A DNA stretch of 64,000 nucleotides from Nepenthes gracilis. Lineage: Eukaryota; Streptophyta; Magnoliopsida; Caryophyllales; Nepenthaceae. Position numbers and translations under genes: made by a program. Below, piece after piece: positions 45,911 through 58,914 of this stretch. Location: contig BSYO01000036.1 in assembly GCA_033239525.1 (NCBI GenBank), positions 2,006,126-2,070,125 on the forward strand. The letters are read 5' to 3'. Under the pieces are notes generated by a model. That model ran no database searches. It had not been told where the DNA came from and was given only the letters and a program-made list of their open reading frames with translations. How positions within the stretch are numbered: the first letter of the stretch is position 1; the number at the start of each line of letters is the position of its first letter.

Positions 45911-48124
45911 TTCAGAAGAGAATTCAGATCACAACTCATGCACGAAATCGGTAAAACGGGTTCTAAATCGAAATTAGATATCCATATTAGTACATAACCC
46001 ACACAAATTTTAGAAGATTTACTATAAATATTTAGAATTTTATAATCTATGTATAAAAATTAAAAATATATAAAAAATAATATAATTCATGCATGATAAT
46101 TATGAATCTTAAAAATTAAAATAATTACCATGATATTATCTATGGTGAAAATAATATGATCATTCAAACTAAGTTTTGAAACCACGTGTTAGGAAAAAAA
46201 TTTTATAAGATTACAATAATTTATACTACTCATTAAAATTATTGTATTGTTTTATAATTTTATAATATAAAAATAATTATCATAAATATTTTTAATTTTA
46301 TAATAAAAATAATAAAAGACTCAATTTCATTCCCAACAGCCTTCGATAAACCCATTGAAATACGTCTGATAAAAGCCAAAAATGCCAATACACGTATTAG
46401 TGCTATTTTCTTTCGTAAATGTCGGTTTTATTTATAATTTATTCATAATTTATTCTTTATATATATAATTTATTAAAATTGAAAATAAAAAATAAAAAAA
46501 AAACGTATATTATAGGCTTTAGCATCCTGCCCAATTAACTGAGTTCGGCCCGTTAGCCGAGCGAGCTGCCAAGCCGAGCCGTGAAGTCGGCTTATCAAGC
46601 TGTTTTCAAGTCGAATCCAAGCTGCAGAAGGGTTTCGTTCGTTTCATCTTCCTCGACTGATTCATCACCATTTGTCGTATTACTCAATTAATTGCTGAAG
46701 TATTAGTGGTCTATTTAGTGATGATAACTTTTTCATTAAGTCAATTATTAATTCTTGGCCGGTTTGAGTAAGAAACGTTTGTTTGAGGTGAATGATGATT
46801 TCGCCTATAAATTAAGCCTTCTGGCTTTATCCCTGCACCCAACTCAAGCATTACACCATCTAAAGGAGTGAAGGAGTATCCAGAAGTTCAAAACCAGTCC
46901 GAATCTCACGTTCGAAAACAGAGCATGTAAATGACGGAATGTATAAAAATTGATTCTATATTCCGCTTTAGTGGTTGTTTTAGCCACATTAATGTCTAAC
47001 ATATATATAATGATTAAATCATAATAATTTTATATATTGATGACATAAATATTATTTTAAAAGATAAATGTAATGAGGTGAGCTTCTAGTATCGTATTTT
47101 TTATTTTTTAAATTTTGATTTACTATAAATATAAATTTTAAAATAATATTTTATAAAAAATGCTAATAACATTTATTCTATTTTTAAAATAGTAAATTTG
47201 ATACAATATAAATTTACACCTTCACAGAAGCAAAATACATTTTTCACTTTAAATTTTGTTAATATTATTTGAAAATTTATATTTTTAGTAATTATAATTT
47301 GTTAACATTTAAAATTTCAATTATTAATTAATTACAGAAATAATATTTATCTTATTAATTATCCAATGACGTGGCTGTACTTTCGTGCCGTGACCTGCAC
47401 TAACCATGCCTTGCACTCCTCAAGCAAGCAACCAACCAAAGAACGTTAACAAGGTTAGGCGGACAGTTGCCTTCATAATAATAATACTAATAATAATAAT
47501 AAATATTATTAATTATTTTCATTAATAAATATATTAATTATCTTATTCTTTTTATTTAATTTATGTAATTTATTAAATATATTAAACTATTTTTAAAATA
47601 GTTTTTAAAATTTTATCATATATAATTTTAAGACATTTTTAAATTATTGGAATTTAATAATGAAAGAATATTTATTTTAATTAAATGATGAAAAATTATT
47701 AGAGGGACCCCACATCACAACCTCTAGAATTACGAACCACATTTATGGTAAAGAAAAAAATAGAGATATTATTATAATTCTTCAAATATTAGATTATTTT
47801 ATTTTTTTAATAGTTAGAATTATTTAAGAAGTATATTATTTTAATTGTGATATTTAATTTTATAAAAATAAATTTAAACCATTTTTAAAATAAAATAACT
47901 AAATATTTTTTTTTAAAAAATTCTTAATAAACAATTATTAAATGCTTATGACCCACCACAATGTCTTATGATGTTGATTCATGTCCTTTTTTCTTTTATT
48001 TTTATTTTTTATACTTTCGCTTTTACCTTTATCCCACTTTACTGAGAAATTAATACAAAATATAATTTTTTTAAAAAATTAATAACAATAAAATCCAATA
48101 TCTATAAAAAAAATAATTATATAC
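45911..48124. other. Intergenic DNA with an orphan promoter-like block
   Basis: AT-rich on both sides. The part at 46520-46930 is less AT-rich and has a good TATA box (46806-46815) followed by a leader-like stretch (ccctgcacccaactcaagca), but no ORF follows. At 47480-47505 there is an (ata/aat)n run. Confidence 0.5.
46806..46815 (+). promoter_or_regulatory. Orphan TATA box
   Basis: TATAAATTAA within cgcctataaattaagcc, about 120 bp before a short ATG with no ORF. It could be the promoter of a decayed gene or an LTR U3. Confidence 0.35.
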
Positions 48125-48129
48125 TCTTT

Positions 48130-48971
48130 TATTGCGTCCGGAGAATCTAGCCGTACGTCAGTCAAAGTGTGAGCGGCTTTTTGTACGGGCGGACAGACAG
48201 ACACGAGCAACACAAGTAAACAGAGTTCGAACAGAGAAAAAGAAATGTGATGGCAATGAGAGAACACGCAGGTTTACGTGAAAAATCCCGTAATCCGATG
48301 AGGGGTGAAAAATCACGGCAGCGGACAGACAGTCCGTAGAATCTCACTATTATGATGAAATGATACAGTGAATGTCTGGGAAGCTGTTCGCTTTCTCAGG
48401 GAATTACAGCGTGGGGAGACAGATTTCTCTATTCACTCTTTTTTCTTTGCCTTTCTCTTTTCTCTTAGGGATTCTCTTGCTCGAGTGTAAACAGATAGGA
48501 ATTCAGAATCAGGACCCTTCCTTAGTAGCTAGGAAGGGGTATTTATAAGGATTTCGATGCCGTTGTCGGGGCGACGCGTGGCGTTGGCGTATCAGGGCTG
48601 CCTGCTACCATCGCCACTTTGTAGGTGCGGTAGTGACGAGGACACTGTCACCGCCTGCAGGTCGGCGTTCGAGAGCGCATAGCTGCGCAGTACGGCGTGT
48701 CAGGAGGCCGTTGGTTGCTCGTGGCGGTGCGTGCCATCAAATCATCCTGGTGGCGTCTTAGCTATTTTAGCCTTTCTGGCGGTCCTCGTCCAGTAAATGG
48801 ATCTGACGTCTCTCGGGTTGCAGTCTTTTGTCGTTTAATTTGATTCTTGGTCTTTCGGAAATGGGTTAGTCGTTTTGGCTGATTTGGGCATGGGCGCTTT
48901 TAGTGGCCTTCCAAGTGCGATCATTTGGGCCTGTGATTACAGTTTTGGATCTTAGGTTTCGAGACCCATCA
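48130..48971 (-). repeat. Copia-like solo LTR, minus orientation, 842 bp
   Basis: Flanked by TCTTT on both sides (48125-48129 and 48972-48976). Minus start TGATGGGTCTCG; minus end GGACGCAATA, where the terminal CA has become TA by one transition. Contains a minus TATA (ccttataaatacc, about 48538-48550) and the copia-type string gggatttttcacgtaaacct (48271-48290). The middle (48550-48800) is GC-rich. No internal region remains. Confidence 0.8.
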
Positions 48972-48976
48972 TCTTT

Positions 48977-50161
48977 AATGAATGATATTATAAAATGGTT
49001 CTAAAATTAAGTCAATTGGTTATATTTCATAAAAATGAGATTTTCTAGATAGTTTTTTAAAATATTGTTAAAATAATAGTTAATAGTAAATATGATAAAA
49101 ATATTAAGTTTATTTTTAGGCGGGTTAATTTTATTTTTATTTTCTTTAAAATATAAATAAAATAGTAACTAGGTACATTTATCTTTTGCTTATTTAATTC
49201 AATATTTATAAATTGAGATCAAATTTAGAATAAAATTGATCTAAAATGAAAATTAATTTTATTAATATTTACAAATAAAAATTATTAACATATACAAGAG
49301 AAAAAAATTTATATTTCCCAAATAGTAATAAAAAAACAGGCTAATAAAATTAAATAATATTTTAAAAAAATATAACATAATTACTCATCACACAAATTAT
49401 ACACATCTTAATATTTCATCTGTATTTAAATAAACTACATTATCAAAATTAGGCTATTTGATCAGTTTGATCTAACTGATTCAAAAATTTTAGATGATTC
49501 AATTAATATATAAAAATATTATAAATAAATACTGTTATAAAATTAGGCATGATGAATTTTTTAAGTCAGATATGATTGCAATTAAAAGTATTTGATACAT
49601 ATTTATTTTAAATAAATATAAAATATAAAAAATTATTTTGATGGATTATATTTTATGTAATTAATATTTCTATGTGAATATTTTTATTAAAATATATAAT
49701 TATATAATATTTTACCATAAATATTATAAATTTTAAAATTTTATATATTTTTAAATTTTTATATAAATAAATTTTTAAATAAATATACTAAAAAGAAAAT
49801 TCCTTCATTTGATCTAAATTAGCTTGGTTCAACTCATAGACAGGCATAATTAAGACTTTTGGCCTATATAACCAAACCTTATCTGGTTTACTTCAATTTA
49901 ATGGCGATAAATTAAACTCGTATCATATTTAAATTTAATTTTAATCAAATTTAATAAGTTAATTAGTATAATATAATTATTAGTATTTTATTATTTAAAT
50001 TTTTTTATGATCTAAAAATATTTAAATAATATAAATAAATATTATAATTATTAATAACATTTCAACAATTAATAACTTCTCTGTCTAAATGTTAAAATAG
50101 CAACGATTTATATTTTTTCTATATTACGAAAAATATGTTATGGCCAAGTTATTATATTAAT
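48977..50161. other. Very AT-rich intergenic DNA, nothing recognised
   Basis: Low-complexity A/T sequence with no features beyond short runs. Confidence 0.6.
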
Positions 50162-50166
50162 ATATT

Positions 50167-51143
50167 TGATAGATATATCAGAAATGGACTGACCCCAAAA
50201 AAGTCAACAAAGGCCCAAGAGGGACGGTCAACGCTGACGTTGACCATCCAGGCGACCAACGCGCACGTAGACGGTCAACTCCAACGTTGATCGTCCACGT
50301 GCTACAATTTGGGCCCAAAAGAGACTTTTCTACAGTAACGGGACTGGTCTGTTTAGGCCCACAAATCAACAAAGGCCAACAACGACTTTCGAGGGATTTT
50401 TCACGGTCTCAATTGGCACCAAAAGGGATATTGACAATATTGACGCCATTCACATAAGGAAGGCGCCAGATTTACCCAAATCCTTACCAACTAAGGCTCT
50501 CAAATAGTAACATGTACGGAAGAAAAGCGTTCGATTTGAAAAACTGTTGGCCGCCTCAAAATGAAACTATCTCTCACCGTTTGGCAACTTGCACCTGCTC
50601 CCAAAGGCAAGCCAGCCAGCAGATTACGGAGGCAATCACCCATTCTAAAGAATGAGGATCGTCATCTCAATCATAAAAGAAACCCTTGATGCACCATTAA
50701 GGACACGCTTTCATTAACGCTTCTAATTACGCTTTCAATCAGGCTCTCAATTAAGCTCTTAGCAAACTATTTTCTCTGTTACTGAAGCTCTCAGAACCGC
50801 CAACGCAAATACACTCCTCATCAATCTCAAGGCAAACAAGCGCGCCTCTCACAACCGTTTACTACCTTCCCACCTCTCAAATTCAAGAAGGCATCTCGTC
50901 CCTCTTACATCTGGAGCAAGCACTCTCTCTGTCTCTCTCTTTCTCTCTAATTCAGTTTCATTCTTTAGAAGACTGTTTTACTGACTTGAGCGTCGGAGTG
51001 TTTTCGGTGGGACAACTTTTTGCCGACACACCGATCTCCTGTTCTGTTTAGTGGTTTGCAGGATCCAACTCAGGGAATGGAGCCGAAGCCACGACAAAAG
51101 AATTATCTGAATTTGTTTGAAGTTCGGATCTAAAAATACATCA
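50167..51143 (+). repeat. Solo LTR, Tat-type, 977 bp
   Basis: Starts TGATAGATATATCAG, which aligns with TGACGGGTATCATT of the LTR at 39440 allowing C-to-T and G-to-A changes, and ends ATACATCA. Flanks are ATATT on both sides (50162-50166 and 51144-51148), in AT-rich surroundings. The motif acttgagcgtcggag is at 50984-50998, 145 bp before the end. The first 130 bp have several cgtTGAC/GTCAacg inverted strings. Confidence 0.78.
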
Positions 51144-51148
51144 ATATT

Positions 51149-52559
51149 TATAAAAATAAAATAAATATTTTTCTAAAAAATAATTAATTTTTTTCTCTCT
51201 ATATATATATATTAATAAAAATAGGAGTAGATATGAAATATTCTGAATATTTCGCTACCGATGAAGCGGTACGAATAAGTCAATATTCGGTGTAGAATCA
51301 ATTGACAATTGAATTTAAGTGGCCAGTCCGATGTGAGACACGTGTACGGCCAACAGTCTATGAAAGGAAAGTTCAGTCAGAAAGCAATTCAGACAAGGGG
51401 GGACGCTTCGATGAATTGGGAGGGTCGACTTCATTTTCAAGGTGTAATTTTTTTTGTCTCACTTTTGTATTATTAAATATAAATTTAATAATTATAATTT
51501 TTTTAAAAAATATATTTTTTAAAATTTATCAATATTATAATTAAGACAACTAATTTTATATTAAATAGTTTATATAAAAAGATATAAGAACTATTTTATT
51601 TTTTTATCATATATATGTTTTTCAACATATATTATTATAAAATAAATAAATATATATAAATAAATAAATAAATAAATAATATATATATATATATATATTG
51701 GATACGATTTATTACGTCATTTTGAAGATGAGCCGCTTAGGCGTTTGTCCTCCACCTCACCGTGTTGGAGATGCCACAAGCTGGTCATCGGATTTGAAAA
51801 TTTTATTTTTTTTATTTAAATTATTAAATTAAAAAAAGTTTATAATTAAAATTTAAGTAATTATTTTTATTAAAATTTAAATTTAATATTAAATAAATCT
51901 TAATAATATAAAAAATAAAAAAATATATATATTAATGTTTAATAATTTCTTATTTTTAAAATTTTGAATGGAAAAAGAGAGGCAAGGTCCTTATGTTCTA
52001 TTTCCGTCTATAGTCATCATCCCCACCATCTCTAGATCCAAAAATAATAAATTAAAATTAAATAAAATTTTAAAATTATTAATTATTTTCAGATCAATAA
52101 TAATAATAATATTTTATATGCCTTTAATTATAATCAACTATATAAATTTATTTTTATTTTATACTTTTATATATCTAAATAAATCACCGATTAAAATCAA
52201 TTATGTAAGCTTTCACATGATCTAGTGCAATAACTTTTGAATGTAATAATAATTGTCTCTCACTTTACTCAAGGGAAAGGGCGAGAATCTTTCGCCTTTG
52301 TCCATCTGTTTCCGTGCCAGGAACCGTCAGATAAGATGAAAAACTAAAGTTAAGCAAAGCATCGCTCAAGAAAATTAAAAAAAATTAAAATTTTCAGATG
52401 CGGATATTCTTTTTTTTTATTATTGGACAAGATAAATAAAAATAGAAGGAAAAGTATATTAAAAAAACTCGATTATATATTTTTAATGATATTCGCATTT
52501 ATTTATATCAGAAAATTTGAGGGAAAAAAAATATAAAAACCGAAAAAGAAAAAGACGAT
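51149..52559. other. Intergenic DNA downstream of DUF506 gene
   Basis: AT-rich with simple repeats: (aaat)n at about 51646-51678 followed by (ta)n to 51700. A less AT-rich block at 51240-51430 is unassigned. The 3' UTR of the DUF506 gene should lie in the last few hundred bases. Confidence 0.55.
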
Positions 52560-53949
52560 TTAGGGCTTCCCTTTGAGGAGAGAAGCTAAGCCGGTGACGA
52601 CCTTCGCTCCTCTCTCACAGTTCTTCGGTTTAATCGCCGGCAGTTGCCACGGCGACGGCACAAAATCAGTCTTCACTTCTGCGCTAAATTTCACCGCCGG
52701 TGACGACTCAGTCTCGCAAGGATTTGAGTCTTCCGACGGAGATTGTTGGCCAAAAATCAAGTCCAACTCACCGGCCTCACTCTCCCTCTCCGGTGAACTG
52801 GATTCCTCGGCTTTACCCTCCGTCTTGGTTTCGACCTCGCTGTCCTCGACGGCGCTGCTCGGTGGAGGAGAAGGAAGCGACGTTGTTCTGGTGTATGGAG
52901 AAATCCATTTGGCTCTCATGTATTCGGCTTTCCTCCATGGAGGGATATGCATTCCCTTCTTCTTCAAGCTCAGTTTCGCCGCCTCCGATACGATTGACAC
53001 AATCTGCTGGAGCCGATCGGATTTTCCGACGAAGATGTACGGCAAGCATTGAAGGACCGCCTCGTAAGGCCCCGTCGATCGAGCTATCTCAAACTCCGAT
53101 CTAAAATCAACGTCCACCAGTAATCTCTCTCCTCCTAATAAAATCACGTCTACATACTCATATTCTCCTGTAGATATTTTAATGTCAGGAAAAAAATATT
53201 AGTTTCTTCCAAATCGGACAATATTGATGTGGTCAGCACTGGGAAGAGAGGCACCTGCGGGATTAAAGGGAGATTTTTGCCAGCGAGATTTACAGATCGA
53301 AACATCATATCCTATAACCGATAAGCTGTCAGTTATAATCTTTCTTAATTCGTCTTTTCTTTTGCTAGTTTTGTTCTGTTCAACGATTTTCGCTGCGTCA
53401 GCTAAGAGGTTTCTCTCGGCAACACTCGCACTTGTCACCAAGCTCTACAAAATCCAAAGAATTGAATAGATATCATTAACAAAAAGATGCAGCTGAAAAC
53501 AGTAAATATGGAAGGAAATATTTGAACAAATTTACCTTGAGGATTTCACATGCATCGCCGAAAGATGGACTGTGATTTACGGAGTCAGTACACCAGGCAT
53601 CAAATTCATCATCGGAGCTGTCATTGCTGTTTCTGTTGAAGCAATTACAGCGATTACGGCTGCATTTCGCCGCTGATTGCTTCTCGTTACTCTCTTCCAT
53701 GAAGTTATGGACCATTTTCGCCAAGCAAAAAGAACTCGGCTCGAACTCTGTCGTCCCACCGTCTTTGTTGAAATTCAGTTCGTTGCCTCCGCTCGGCTTC
53801 TCCGCGGATGAAATTCGCAAAACGTTTGGGAACTGCCGATCAAACAACCTCCGGAGACGTGATTTTAACACTGGTTTGGCCGAATCGGAACGAATCGACC
53901 CTGTGTTTGCCTGAGAATCGATTGGCTGGACTTTCGTCGGGAAAGGCAT
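52560..53949 (-). CDS. DUF506 family protein (PD-(D/E)XK-like), exons 53949-53536, 53444-53255, 53167-52560
   Basis: Plant-specific DUF506 (PF04720) protein of uncertain biochemical role; the fold is thought to be PD-(D/E)XK nuclease-like and members respond to stress. ATG 53949 gives the family start MPFPTKVQPID. Landmarks: EPSSFCLAKMVHNFMEE (70-86), the Cys cluster CSRNRCNCFN (96-105), the acidic run SSDDEFD (111-117), SVAERNLLADAAKIVE (145-160), GYDVSICKSRWQKSP (193-207), EYEYVDV and the core LLVDVDFRSEFEIARSTG. KKKGMHIPPWRKAEYMRAKW precedes a low-complexity Ser/Pro/Glu tail. Splice sites are GT-AG; junctions are phase 0 and phase 1 (split Gly). Total 403 residues with no stop or frameshift. 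The gene looks functional. Residue numbers are approximate. Confidence 0.93.
53168..53254 (-). other. DUF506 intron 2 (87 bp)
   Basis: Donor GCAG|GTGCC and acceptor tctacag|GAGAA; phase 1. Joining restores the conserved PAGEYEYVDV. Confidence 0.88.
53445..53535 (-). other. DUF506 intron 1 (91 bp)
   Basis: Donor CAAG|GTAAAT and acceptor ttttgtag|AGCTTG; phase 0. Joining gives GDACEILK then SLVTSASVAERN as in the family. Confidence 0.88.
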
Positions 53950-53999
53950 GATTGCAAAAATCAAATAAGTTGATGCAGACGTGATTTTAACTTTTCGTC

Positions 54000-54766
54000 C
54001 TGCAAAAAATTTAATGATTACGCTCAGTTAAGAAAGAAAGAGACCTCTGGAAAATTCATTATATTTAAAACTATAAAAAAATTTTGATCTATACTTTGTT
54101 TAATTACAATTTCTTCGAATATAACGAGAACAATATAAACAGGTGAATAACTTCAATCAACTTACCGAAAAATGAATACCTTCGGTGATTAATTGAATAA
54201 AAAATATATTTTATAAATTTTTATTTGTCTTTATTTAAATTTAAACGGAAGATAACAGCAAAGCTTTCTAAACACTGGCTAGACTCCGTACACAATTTTC
54301 TAAACTAATTAGCGCCTCTCTTTCCTGCTACATTTCAATAGCTGATGAGTCTCTACGATAACGTTTAGCATCAGGTTAGACCAATCAGGCTACACACAGA
54401 TCGATTCACTCACACCATCGATATAATATCTGACCGATCACGTTAATGCTTCTGATTCTTCTCTCACCTCAATAATCTATAGAAATAATGAAGAAACAAA
54501 TCACCAGGGCAACAGATTCATACGATCTATCCACATCCACATCTCTCTTTCACAGCAAGGATTGAATTAGAAATTAAACAACCAGCAGTGTGTTCGCGAT
54601 TCCTAAGACGCGTCACTTTCACCTAAGCACAACCAGGTTCATACACATCAAAATTGTTCTATAAACTACAATTTCCCGAAAAAAAAAAAACATCGGAAAG
54701 GTAGAATAAAAAAGCACCGTACTTCAGCGCAATTGATTAGTAAAAATCAGAACTAGAGCAGCTTAC
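54000..54766 (-). other. Predicted 5' UTR intron of DUF506 gene
   Basis: An acceptor ttttttgcag|GACG lies 51 bp before the ATG and a donor TTT|GTAAGC at 54766. The intervening 767 bp has no coding potential. The upstream UTR exon (54767 to about 55000) is C/T-rich on the minus strand. Inferred from splice signals only. Confidence 0.5.
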
Positions 54767-54932
54767 AAATGGGAAACGGAGTCGAATTTTTTGCTCACAG
54801 ATGTTCAAGGAAGACGTGACGGTGATGCACAGGAACGCTGGCACTGCTGCGACTGGAGGAGAGCGATGGATGTGTCGCGGGAAGGCTCATTTCTCCGGCG
54901 AAATAGTGGTCGCCGAGGACCGGAGCCGGGGG

Positions 54933-54954
54933 GAGAGAGAGAGAGAGAGAGAGA
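54933..54954 (-). repeat. (CT)11 microsatellite in predicted 5' UTR
   Basis: GA repeat on plus, CT on the coding strand. CT tracts in 5' leaders are common in plants and can bind GAGA-type factors. Confidence 0.85.
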
Positions 54955-55079
54955 AATGAACAGGGAGGGAGATTTATCCCCTGCTTGATTGAACCCTTCA
55001 GAGGAGCAAATGATGGGAGTACGGGGATGATATAGGAGAGAGGGTACCGACGGTCCTCGCCGTGACTAGGACTAAAATT

Positions 55080-55102
55080 GCCACGTGTCGAATGACGTGG
55101 CA
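55080..55102 (-). promoter_or_regulatory. ABRE/G-box pair upstream of DUF506 gene
   Basis: On the minus strand TGCCACGTC and GACACGTGGC are separated by four bases. The second is a canonical ABA-response element core (ACACGTGGC). They lie upstream of the CT-rich leader, about 80 bp before the likely transcription start. This suggests bZIP (ABF/HY5-type) control by ABA or light. Confidence 0.65.
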
Positions 55103-55109
55103 TCAAATG

Positions 55110-58100
55110 AATTGCCGGACACGGGACATTATTATATGGTCTATTGATAGTCTGATGTCGAGGCGAGCTGTACGGTTACAGTGCACGTGAACCGTTTGCT
55201 AATCGTGGAGACTTTTGATTGGTGGGAGGTTATTTAGAGTTCCCGAAATGCCCTTCCACAAGTGTGGAGAGCGGGGCATAATGGACCATGAACGTTAAAA
55301 TATTTGAAAACTATCGATGTAGTGGGACGTTGCCCCATAGTTAAAATAATTAATTTTATAGTTTATAGATTTATCGGACATCATTTATATATTTAACTAT
55401 TTATTACTCTTATGTTTATTTATTGATATAAATAAATATATTTGGGATTAATACTTTTATGCTTCTTAGTGTATAACTGTGATTATTTGTAAAGTTTTAT
55501 TTATAGAAATATATAACTTAATTAATTATTAAAAAAATTACTTAGAAGTTACTTCAAAAAAAAAATTTTTAATATAGTTTTCCAAAATGATATTATTTTA
55601 TGGTGAGATTATATCTTGATCACACCTGATCATGCCATAGTGTCGCCATAGTGTCTCCATGCTATTAATAGTCTGTACTCCAAATAGAAAAATCCAAACA
55701 TGTAGTGCCCCGCTACCCGACAACTTGAACTATTGAATGTGATAGCCCAACTCAAAATTTTTTAGCATATATTGAAATCATCTTCTACAATTAACTGAAG
55801 TAAATATGAATACTTACATTCGATTCCATCGAAATAAACATGAACATAAGACAAACATAAAAGTAATGTGCCCCAACAATTTAAATATTCAGGTACCTTT
55901 TTTCAGTCATTTTTCATCAATGGACTCCTAGAGTATATTTAATAATGTTGTTTTGTTCGAGATGTTTTAGCTTAAAATTGATGAGTAAGGAGTTTCAAAT
56001 AAGGTCAACTTACTGTTAGAGTTCAAGATCATATAAATTTGTTAATAAGATATAGAATGAAAAAAATTTTAAAATATATATGTTATAGAGAACAGGTATG
56101 CGCACATTTATGTTCAAGGAAGCTATCTATCTCATCTGAAACTGGTACAACACAAAAATATGTCACATATTCAAAGACATAAAAGATAAGATTAAGGCAT
56201 TTTTTTAGTTGTAATGACACGGTTGAAATTAAAGCCTTTTTCTCATGCTCTATTGGCTACTTAGGAAGGGGGCGGGGATCAATGTGTTATAAACAAAATC
56301 GATCCAAGCAAGAGATATCTGCGAAAATCATCATCGAATATTTTTCGAAATGTTTGTTAATAGTTTGGCATGGCTTCAAATCGTTAAGCGAAAACAAATC
56401 TACTGTAGATTGTTTGTCAAATTTAAGTTTGCATATGACATTGGAATAGAGAACAAGAGACATAACGTTGCACAAGGTGAAGGAGCACACCCGACATTCC
56501 AAGAGCAATTGCACTGGATAGGTCCAACAGTCCATATTTTGAGATACACAAAAAATTTATATAAATATGAAATTTATTATTTTTAAATTTTTTAAAATAT
56601 TAAAATATCATAATATTTATTATATAAAATATATATATATATATAAAAACCCATTTCTAAATTTTGTTAAACTTAAAATTTGTGTAGTTGAGTCACTAAC
56701 CTACTGACCCTAGACGAAGTTGGAGGAGCTCCAATGCCTTGTGCTTTAGAATCCCCCCAACCCTTGAAACTGTATGAATAATCGACTTTGCTGAAGACCT
56801 CTCACAGCCACTATTTCCAGTCGAACCCAACAAAATATCTTCCCACGGTTGCATTTCTCTTTTATTTAATATTATTATTAGAAAAATTAAGCATTTTAGA
56901 AAAAAAAAATTACTTTAAAAAATGAAATATAATGCTCATTCAACCCATCTTCAACCACAAAAAGTAACCTAAAAACCATCTTTATCAACCCATCAAATCT
57001 TGATTCCTACATATGGTTGGACAAATCTCATCTACTTCCACCTCAAAGGTGATATGTTATCGTGATATGTCCAAGTGTGTTACATCATGACTAGACTAAA
57101 TTATGGCCCACATATTATTCTTTTAAAAAGGAAAAAAATTAAGCCCGCATATATTATATCACAAATAATTGAGTATATTTCACATATTTTCCTTTCAATT
57201 GAGTATGGAGATGCTTTGCCTTTAATCTTTAGTGGCTTATACACTAAACAAATAGTGAAGAGCACTAAACCTTATAATAAGTCATCCCCATGAAGATATA
57301 TATGAATTATATATCAGGTTGGGTCGGTATATGTGACGTTTAGAATGTAGAAAATTTGACACCCGGATACACCCCACTCGGCACAGCAGAATAAACCCAA
57401 ACTCCCCCGTCAATCGTTAGCAACCAAGTTTGTGAGTATAAAAAATAAATAATATACAACGATTTTTAATGTGAAAAATTATTTTAAACAAAGAAAAAAT
57501 TGTAAGATAAATTCTGAACAAATCCACTATAAATAGTAATATTTACAAGAACCCCATCCGAAATTCGTTCACTTTGAACTCGAGTAAAAAATGGCTGAAT
57601 ACAATCCACTCTCAATATACCTAATAACCAATAAGAAAAATATAATAAGAAAAAGAGTAACCAAAATAAAAATACGTTTCTAGAATCTGTTACCGGGCTC
57701 GTTACCGACACGCCGTCCACACCTGCTGATCAGCTACAGTAGAGGAGAAGTACCCGCATAGTCTGGCCACCGCGACGATTTCATGATTTTGTTTAAGGAT
57801 TTCTATACTACACTAGCACAATCCACATTCATATACTCTACTTAATACACTGCACATATTTGATATACACTGGCACATGAGTAGTTATCTACTAAGTCTG
57901 TTAGTATACAATGGCATAGTCTGCTACCGTTCCCCAGAGTTTGTTAGAGCACATGCTGTTAGTGCTCCTGATTAGTGTTGTAGCTGCCCAGGTGGGCTGC
58001 CTCGTTTTCCCATTTCCCATTTTCCGTCCCAATTTCCCATTTCCTATAGATATTACGTTGACAGAGCAAATGAAAAGAAAGGAAAGATATTTCGATTCTC

Positions 58101-58766
58101 TCTCTCTACTTCTGGGACCCTCTTTTCTAGCTCTCTCTGCTCCTCTTCCTCTGTTCCCTTTTCCCATTCTCTAATCCCTCTGCCTTAACCCTTCCCCTTT
58201 CCCTGTCCAGGTCTGTGTGCACACAGGTCATCAGGCACCAAAATCTAAGAGGCCATTGTAGGAGAGCCGGAGATCGCAACAGAATCACATCCAAAACGAC
58301 GTTCGTAATATAGGCGAAGAACAAAACTTAAATCGAAACTTGACTTAATGTAGAACCTCTTCACCTTCTCTCTTCTTCTCTCCTCTCTCTGTGTGCGATG
58401 CCCACTATTGAGATAGATTTCAAAAAATATGACCCTAAAATGTATGAGCCCCATTTTATACCATGTACCGACGCTCAGACACCTAGTGAGTGCAAATCTA
58501 GTGCACACGTCCAAGATTTTACACCCAACAACTGCGTAGTGAACGCACCAAGTCTTAAATTTGTGCCTTTTCACTGCTCAAGCGTGAGGCGAGTGCCAGC
58601 AATCCTCCGTCAATTTAGAATTGGTGCTCAAGTTTCACTCAAACTCTCCTGAAGTGCCTGATTTGATCTTACCTACTGGCCCTTCACTGTGCACGCGAAA
58701 ACTCCGATCATTGCAGGAGCCTCATGTTAATCTCTGATAACTTTCTATTTGTTAAGTTACTCACAA
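55110..58766. other. Intergenic DNA with unassigned repeat scraps
   Basis: No gene was recognised. The part at 57330-57960 has aacgatttttaatgtgaaaa, similar to the string in the copia-like LTRs, and may be a decayed LTR of that type. The part at 57980-58380 is C/T-rich. The ORFs at 58245-58652 overlap on both strands and show no domain. Confidence 0.45.
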
Positions 58767-58914
58767 CGGAGTGTGAGGTTCCGGATTTGTGAACCCGACA
58801 ATTATGAGGTGATTAGTATGTTAATGATCAATACTAATCTCATGGGATGATTAAGGTTTGATATCGGAAGAAAAATCGAAATTACTCGGGTCCGTCTTTG
58901 GAGTTTCGCCCAAA

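Noticed and set aside
45723..45977. 84-codon Cys/Ile-rich ORF as a small secreted protein
   Set aside because: It runs through the 50-bp tandem repeat, whose period is not a multiple of three, so the frame is accidental.
52573..53104. ORFs of 134-159 codons on the plus strand
   Set aside because: They are shadows antisense to exon 3 of the DUF506 gene, whose protein is clearly conserved.
58245..58652. Opposed ORFs of 84 and 109 codons near 58.4 kb
   Set aside because: They overlap on both strands, show no domain and no splice context; there is not enough evidence for a gene.
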